A stretch of 10,180 nucleotides of DNA from Filomicrobium sp. GTDB taxonomy: Bacteria; Pseudomonadota; Alphaproteobacteria; Rhizobiales; Hyphomicrobiaceae. The stretch spans positions 1-10,180 of the forward strand of contig JAJFHK010000192.1 of NCBI GenBank assembly GCA_021775655.1, written 5' to 3'. The notes beneath the pieces are model-generated. The model did not search any database. It was not told the DNA's origin and saw only the letters and a list, made by a program, of their open reading frames with translations. The position numbers and the translations under genes were made by a program. The first letter of the stretch is position 1. Each line of letters starts with the position of its first letter. Of this stretch, positions 6,884-10,180 are shown one piece after another.

Positions 6884-7198
6884 TTATGCCGTCTTGTTCA
6901 CGGAACCGCGCGCACTCAATAACCGGACAAGTTCTCGGCAGCAGTCCGCCACTGCAGTTGATTCCGGTTTCGACCGCAGTGTCACAAATGCTGAACGGAC
7001 GCGGCACATCTCCTGCTCGGAGAATTCACCCGAGATGCTATTGGCCCACCCACCCAGAATTACTTGAAGGCTCTCATCCCGGCCCAAATCAGGACGGCCT
7101 GAAGCATCCTGCAGCGGTATGCGTGTGGTCGGGTTCGCAGAAGGCAATTCGTTGACAACAAAAATAGCATCAAGGATAGCGTTGCGAACGTAATTCAC
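6884..7198 (-). CDS. Small protein of unknown function
   Basis: A 104-residue frame on the minus strand starts with GTG at 7198. It is preceded by an excellent ribosome binding site, AAGGAG (7205-7210), six bases away, which is the main support for it being real. The product begins MNYVRNAILDAIFVVNELPS, continues with a loop rich in Pro, Gly and Asp (residues 20-42), and then two predicted helical stretches (SLQVILGGWANSI, CCRELVRLLSARG). Three cysteines (64, 84, 85 approximately) are present. No family was recognised and there is no signal peptide or membrane helix. The overlapping plus-strand frame (6865-7155) has no ribosome binding site and is probably a shadow. The gene is transcribed away from the lipase gene. 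Confidence 0.5.
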   Translation of the reverse strand: MNYVRNAILDAIFVVNELPSANPTTRIPLQDASGRPDLGRDESLQVILGGWANSISGEFSEQEMCRVRSAFVTLRSKPESTAVADCCRELVRLLSARGSVNKTA

Positions 7199-7541
7199 TT
7201 TAGTCTCCTTACGTAACTGTGATTCGTTCGCTAGCCTAGCGCGATTGCATGACGGAAGACACCGTTACTCATCAAGTCGACCATCCATAGCGACGCCTGA
7301 ACCAGTTACAATTCTCCGATCTTGTGTGGGACTATTTCCCTGAACTCGCGGCGCAGCTCCGTACAGGCACCTGGCCCACTTGTGTCAAGCGGAGGTGCTT
7401 CCACAGCGATCGAGTTGCCTCCGTAAGTGTGTCTCGTTAGGGCAGGGGCGAAAGACGGTCTCGTTAAAGATTGAATGGTCGATCCTTTCAAACGGATTAT
7501 TACGAGACATCACACTCAGTAGCATCACTTGGAAATAAGCC
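7199..7541. other. Divergent intergenic region upstream of the lipase
   Basis: This stretch of about 340 bases separates the minus-strand small gene from the plus-strand lipase gene and must hold both promoters; no clear -35/-10 pair could be assigned. It contains the AAGGAG site of the small gene at 7205-7210. A short minus-strand frame (7385-7510, starting MSRNNPFERIDHS) may be a decayed gene fragment but has no good ribosome binding site. Confidence 0.45.
7205..7210 (-). promoter_or_regulatory. Ribosome binding site for the small minus-strand gene
   Basis: AAGGAG on the minus strand is six bases before a GTG at 7198. It decides the start of that gene and is the strongest argument that it is translated. 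Confidence 0.5.
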
Positions 7542-8471
7542 ATGTCACACCTGTTCGAAGACTTTCATTCGATCAATCGCGATTTGGATTCGCCATGCTC
7601 TCTTGAAGATCCAAAACTTTGGTATTTGGCAAGCCTAGTTGCTGAGGTGGCATATTATCACATTCCCGAGTGGGAGGCTGATTACAGAAAGCGACTTAAA
7701 TTTATTCCGTGTGACGCATACGCAGCAAGTCTCGATACTCATACTCCTTTCAACTTGTCTGAATTTCTTGGTTCCTCTCTAATGGACCTTCCAATATTTG
7801 TTGTTGTTGGTCGGGGCATAGTAGCAGTCGGCATCACCACTCGAACTCGCTTGTTTATCGGCTTCCGAGGAACTCTTTTTTTATATCACCAGGATTGGAG
7901 GACCAACATATTAGCGGATCCGGTTCATTTATGGAGCTTTCGCGATGCGCGGCTGCATCGCGGCTTCGCTGAAGAGGCCTTACGAGTGATCAGATTAATC
8001 AATCATGAGATAAAGTCTTTGAGCTCCGCTCCGTCTGAAATAATTTTTTGTGGGCACTCCCTTGGTGGAGCGGTAGCCTCTATCTGCGCGAACTTTGCTG
8101 ACATACAGGAGAACACGAGCCTTAAGACAATTGTCTTCGGATCCCCCCGATGCGGAAACCTCGCTTTTCACTGGCAGAGTGGGTGCGAATGCATTCATAT
8201 CCGACGCGACGGTGATATTATCCCTCTGCTTCCGTCTAAATCAAAGGGATATGCGGATTACCTGCTTGAGTTCGGAGTGGATGGAAAGAGCTTCATTGAG
8301 TCACCTACCTTGGGAACCTTCTTCCGAAGAACTGCATTCTTTGCATTTTCACGCTGCGAGCCACATTCGATGGAGGGCTACCGCAAGAGTCTAGGCGAGC
8401 TTAGCGAGGCACGGGATCCGCAACGTCCGTTGATCGATGCCGAATTGTTCCCAGTATTCGGACCAGCCTGA
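7542..8471 (+). CDS. Class 3 lipase (alpha/beta hydrolase)
   Basis: The 309-residue product starts at ATG 7542 with GGAAA about ten bases upstream. It belongs to the fungal-type, class 3 lipase family. Visible in order: a helical N-terminus (LWYLASLVAEVAYY, residues 27-40), the oxyanion-hole strand RLFIGFRGT (103-111), HRGFAEEA (139-146), the nucleophile elbow GHSLGGA with Ser173, the acid in RRDGDIIPLLP (Asp225), and a C-terminal HSMEGY with His275. The catalytic set is therefore complete, and hydrolysis of acylglycerols or phospholipids is expected. No signal peptide is seen, so the enzyme probably acts in the cytoplasm or is exported by another route. This is unusual for a scavenging lipase and would fit an effector-like or membrane-directed role. 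The codon usage appears more AT-rich than that of the neighbouring genes, suggesting transfer. It stands alone on its strand. Confidence 0.92.
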   Translation: MSHLFEDFHSINRDLDSPCSLEDPKLWYLASLVAEVAYYHIPEWEADYRKRLKFIPCDAYAASLDTHTPFNLSEFLGSSLMDLPIFVVVGRGIVAVGITTRTRLFIGFRGTLFLYHQDWRTNILADPVHLWSFRDARLHRGFAEEALRVIRLINHEIKSLSSAPSEIIFCGHSLGGAVASICANFADIQENTSLKTIVFGSPRCGNLAFHWQSGCECIHIRRDGDIIPLLPSKSKGYADYLLEFGVDGKSFIESPTLGTFFRRTAFFAFSRCEPHSMEGYRKSLGELSEARDPQRPLIDAELFPVFGPA

Positions 8472-8483
8472 CGCAAGCCGATG

Positions 8484-8518
8484 GCATGCTCTCTTGATCA
8501 CCCTCAATCTAAGCATGC
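8484..8518. terminator. Inverted repeat between convergent genes
   Basis: GCATGCT (8484-8490) pairs with AGCATGC (8512-8518) across a 21-base loop, in the 64-base gap between the lipase gene and the convergent Cys/His-rich gene. A weak bidirectional transcript end is possible. There is no T-run, so the call is tentative. Confidence 0.25.
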
Positions 8519-8535
8519 GGACCTGCCTTCCGAGC

Positions 8536-9276
8536 TCACCGACTGACAGACACGCTTTTGTTCGCCACGATGGCGCTCTTTTGAGCCCAAAGTTTCCGGC
8601 GCTTGCGGACTTTTCTTGCGGGTTTTGTGGACGCCGCTTTCATCTCATAGAGAAGCTTTGAATTTACAGCTTTGACCATGCGACTTTTCTTTCGGAAAGC
8701 CCTCAACTTCTTCGGCTGGCCCGCGGCGTCAATATATGATATTTCGTAGCGCCCTGAATTTACTGGTCTGATATGCGCGACGATTTCTTTGAGGCTTAGC
8801 CCTGCTTGCGCAATCTCGGAAGATGTATAAACGCTAAGCTTTTTTTGGATGCCCATCACCAAGCATATTTGAATGATGCGATCTTGAACAAAAGTGGCTT
8901 CGGCGATGATAAACGGTCGCCAACCTTTATGGAACCACGGCGCTGAAACTCGCCTGCCCGCACTTGGCGCTCTTTTTGCCCCAGAAATCGGCTCCGTGAC
9001 CGACGTGCATGGGTGCTTAGGCCAAGGAGGACCCAGTTCATCAAAGTACACACGTCCGCCAAACTCTGACTGAAAGAAAAATACTGCTGCCCCACATACA
9101 GGACACTTTGCGAGTGGATTCACAAACCTATCCCAGTGAATGGAAATTCGTGAATCTATCTTATAAAATGGGCGAGGCTGCGGGGCGATCTTGTTTCGAC
9201 CGCCACCCCTTCCAAGATGGCCTGCACCACCCCATCCACACCTGCATTCGGGAGAGTGATTCCAGGCATTGCACAT
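8536..9276 (-). CDS. Cys/His-rich protein of unknown function, probable zinc-binding N-terminus
   Basis: The frame has a stop three codons upstream of ATG 9276, so this start is the only ATG that keeps the conserved N-terminus; its ribosome binding site is weak. The 246-residue product opens MCNAWNHSPECRCGWGGAGH, a Cys/His cluster (C2, H6, C11, C13, H20) that I recognise as a recurring start of uncharacterised proteobacterial proteins. Next is a CPVCGAAVFFFQSEFGG ribbon (C58, C61), then GRVYFDELGPPWPKHPC (H88, C90), which together could make one or two zinc sites. Residues 150-200 contain a small beta domain (GRYEISYIDAAGQPKKL). The tail (215-246) is very basic (RKVRKRRK) and may bind nucleic acid. 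No enzyme motif was recognised. It is convergent with the lipase gene and divergent from the XRE/ImmA pair. Confidence 0.78.
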   Translation of the reverse strand: MCNAWNHSPECRCGWGGAGHLGRGGGRNKIAPQPRPFYKIDSRISIHWDRFVNPLAKCPVCGAAVFFFQSEFGGRVYFDELGPPWPKHPCTSVTEPISGAKRAPSAGRRVSAPWFHKGWRPFIIAEATFVQDRIIQICLVMGIQKKLSVYTSSEIAQAGLSLKEIVAHIRPVNSGRYEISYIDAAGQPKKLRAFRKKSRMVKAVNSKLLYEMKAASTKPARKVRKRRKLWAQKSAIVANKSVSVSR

Positions 9277-9428
9277 GCTTTTTTACTTTCGGTGGCATCA
9301 GGCAATTCATCGACATGATTCGTGCTTATTTTTTGTGATTCGCATTCGCCGAAAGTTAATTCCGTCGAATACAATTCTTTTTGCACCGTCTAGCTCGCTT
9401 GGGTTGCACTTACCACAAAGCTCCAGTT

Positions 9429-9519
9429 AGGGGGGCGTCGGGATGAGAGCCAGTGCGGATCTCGTGATCCGGTGGCCATTAAACCGGCGTGAGACTTGTG
9501 GACAAAAGCACGCCCCCCT
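9429..9519. repeat. Structured leader with several inverted repeats
   Basis: AGGGGGGCGT (9429-9438) and ACGCCCCCCT (9510-9519) are perfect inverted repeats of ten bases. Between them lie the hairpin CGGATC-TCGT-GATCCG (9456-9471) and a competing pair CCGGT/ACCGG (9469-9473, 9483-9487). No gene covers the stretch. It could be a structured untranslated leader, a small RNA or a mobile-element end. Confidence 0.5.
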
Positions 9520-9528
9520 CTTGCCATG

Positions 9529-9554
9529 TGTCACCGATTGTGTCACCTGTCACC
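9529..9554 (+). promoter_or_regulatory. TGTCACC direct repeats, possible operator of the XRE gene
   Basis: Three exact copies of TGTCACC stand at 9529, 9541 and 9548, ending 22 bases before the XRE start codon. The spacing (12 then 7 bases) and the position next to a repressor-like gene fit an autoregulatory operator or activator sites. No promoter boxes could be fixed. Confidence 0.45.
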
Positions 9555-9576
9555 TAAACATAGGGAATCACCAGCC

Positions 9577-9930
9577 ATGAAGAGCGGGACGGAACAGTTT
9601 GGCGCGTTCATTCGAAAACACAGAGAGGACAAGGAAATCGGGTTGCGGGAGATGGCCAAGAAGATTGGTGTTAGCCCGACCTATCTGTCCAAGGTGGAGC
9701 GTGATGAATTCTCGCCCCCGGCTGAAGACAGGGTTCGGAAGATCGCAGAACTCTTGGACCTAGATGTCGACGAACTGCTCGCTATGGCGGGTCGCGTGTC
9801 GTCTGACCTCTCCGAAATCATTCGTGATAAGCCAAGAGCCGTCGCGGATTTACTGAGAACGACGAGGGGGATGTCAGCTGACGAACTTGCAAGGCTGACA
9901 AAGGCGGCAAAGAAGCGGAGCGGCCGATAG
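9577..9930 (+). CDS. XRE-family helix-turn-helix regulator
   Basis: ATG 9577 is chosen because AGGGA lies ten bases upstream and the helix-turn-helix fold begins soon after; the in-frame GTG 81 bases earlier would add an implausible N-terminus and cover the TGTCACC repeats. The 117-residue product has an XRE domain at about 6-65: FGAFIRKHREDKEIGLREMAKKIGV (in part FGAFIRKHRED, LREMAKKIGV), SPTYLSKVERDEFSPPAE as recognition helix and turn, and IAELLDLDVDELL. The tail (PRAVADLLRTTRGMSADELARL) is of the kind found in regulators partnered with an ImmA/IrrE peptidase. It is followed within 45 bases by such a gene, so the pair is likely a repressor with its cognate protease. Neighbouring repeats suggest autoregulation. 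Confidence 0.93.
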   Translation: MKSGTEQFGAFIRKHREDKEIGLREMAKKIGVSPTYLSKVERDEFSPPAEDRVRKIAELLDLDVDELLAMAGRVSSDLSEIIRDKPRAVADLLRTTRGMSADELARLTKAAKKRSGR

Positions 9931-9974
9931 TTGGAGAATGGTCCGCTCGGATAAGGATGAAGGATAAAACATCG

Positions 9975-10180
9975 ATGAGCATGAGGGTTCCATTTCTTCG
10001 CGAGGAACGCATCGAGGAGGATGCAGAGCTGCTGCTTAGCGAGTTTGCAGCAAGCCGAGGGTTGTCTATCGAGCCTCCAGTGCCCATCGAGGCGATACTT
10101 GAGAAGTATCTCAAGCTACCGTTTGAGTTCGATGACATGCACGAGATCATCGGCGTTCCGCGAGTAAACAGCGACGCTGA
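9975..10180 (+). CDS. ImmA/IrrE-family metallopeptidase, 3' partial
   Basis: The frame runs off the right edge. Possible ATGs are 9957, 9975 and 9981; AAGGAT at 9960-9965 stands ten bases before 9975, so that start is preferred, but 9957 cannot be excluded. The visible part (MSMRVPFLREERIEEDAEL, SIEPPVPIEAILEKYLKLPFEF, DDMHEIIG) matches the N-terminal region of ImmA/IrrE peptidases that accompany XRE regulators. The HExxH zinc motif is expected beyond the window. In characterised systems such as ImmA/ImmR the peptidase cleaves the partner repressor; the same is inferred here. Confidence 0.85.
   Translation, partial: MSMRVPFLREERIEEDAELLLSEFAASRGLSIEPPVPIEAILEKYLKLPFEFDDMHEIIGVPRVNSDA

Noticed and set aside
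6865..7155. Plus-strand frame opposite the small gene
   Set aside because: No ribosome binding site, and proline/serine-rich low-quality translation; the minus strand has an AAGGAG site.
9156..9386. Minus-strand frame starting with GTG 9386
   Set aside because: It overlaps the conserved N-terminus of the Cys/His-rich protein in another frame and has no family signal, although its first part is not covered by another gene.
1..10180. CRISPR array, tRNA or rRNA genes
   Set aside because: No regularly spaced repeats of CRISPR length, no cloverleaf with a credible anticodon arm, and no rRNA-like conserved stretches were seen on either strand.

Overview
The window looks like an accessory, partly decayed stretch of an alphaproteobacterial chromosome or large plasmid, most likely from Rhizobiales. 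This rests on recognised families (a caspase-DUF4384 protein, a DUF6471 protein, an IS1595-type transposase remnant with its zinc ribbon, an XRE plus ImmA/IrrE pair) and on moderately GC-rich coding sequence. The taxon is inferred and could not be tested.

Left part (1-3290 and 4832-6273): a same-strand cluster of predicted exported or envelope proteins. It starts with the 3' part of a caspase-like peptidase carrying a DUF4384-like C-terminus. An OmpA-family lipoprotein-like or periplasmic protein follows, coupled to it and probably started at a TTG. Next comes a trypsin-like serine peptidase with a signal peptide and an intact His/Asp/Ser triad. A frame change near its 3' end leads into a coiled-coil linker and the first part of a TRAP-transporter DctP-type solute-binding domain. 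That domain is cut off abruptly at about 3285, where an IS1595 transposase fragment begins on the opposite strand. A second trypsin-like peptidase lies further right, at 4832-6273. It has lost its catalytic-His half and is frameshifted, and it carries a long coiled coil, a cationic heptad segment and MORN repeats. The two broken peptidase genes appear to share one plan: protease, then coiled coil, then a swappable C-terminal module.

Middle part (3285-4800): an insert that splits the protease cluster. It holds the N-terminal third of an IS1595-family transposase on the minus strand. Divergent from it are a small DUF6471 gene and a two-transmembrane membrane protein, which form a likely operon. 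The last two may be cargo of the insertion element.

Right part (6274-10180): about 600 bases without a convincing gene, containing a nested hairpin and a possible IS3-type end. A small unrecognised minus-strand gene with a strong ribosome binding site follows. Then come a class 3 lipase with a complete catalytic set and no signal peptide, and a convergent Cys/His-rich protein of unknown function. The window ends in an XRE regulator followed by the start of an ImmA/IrrE metallopeptidase. Three TGTCACC repeats and several inverted repeats lie just upstream of the XRE gene and are candidate operators.

The most interesting system-level reading is an envelope-located proteolytic cassette: a caspase, an OmpA-type cell-wall anchor, and trypsin-like proteases fused through coiled coils to a ligand-binding domain or to MORN repeats. 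It is preserved here as a damaged copy.
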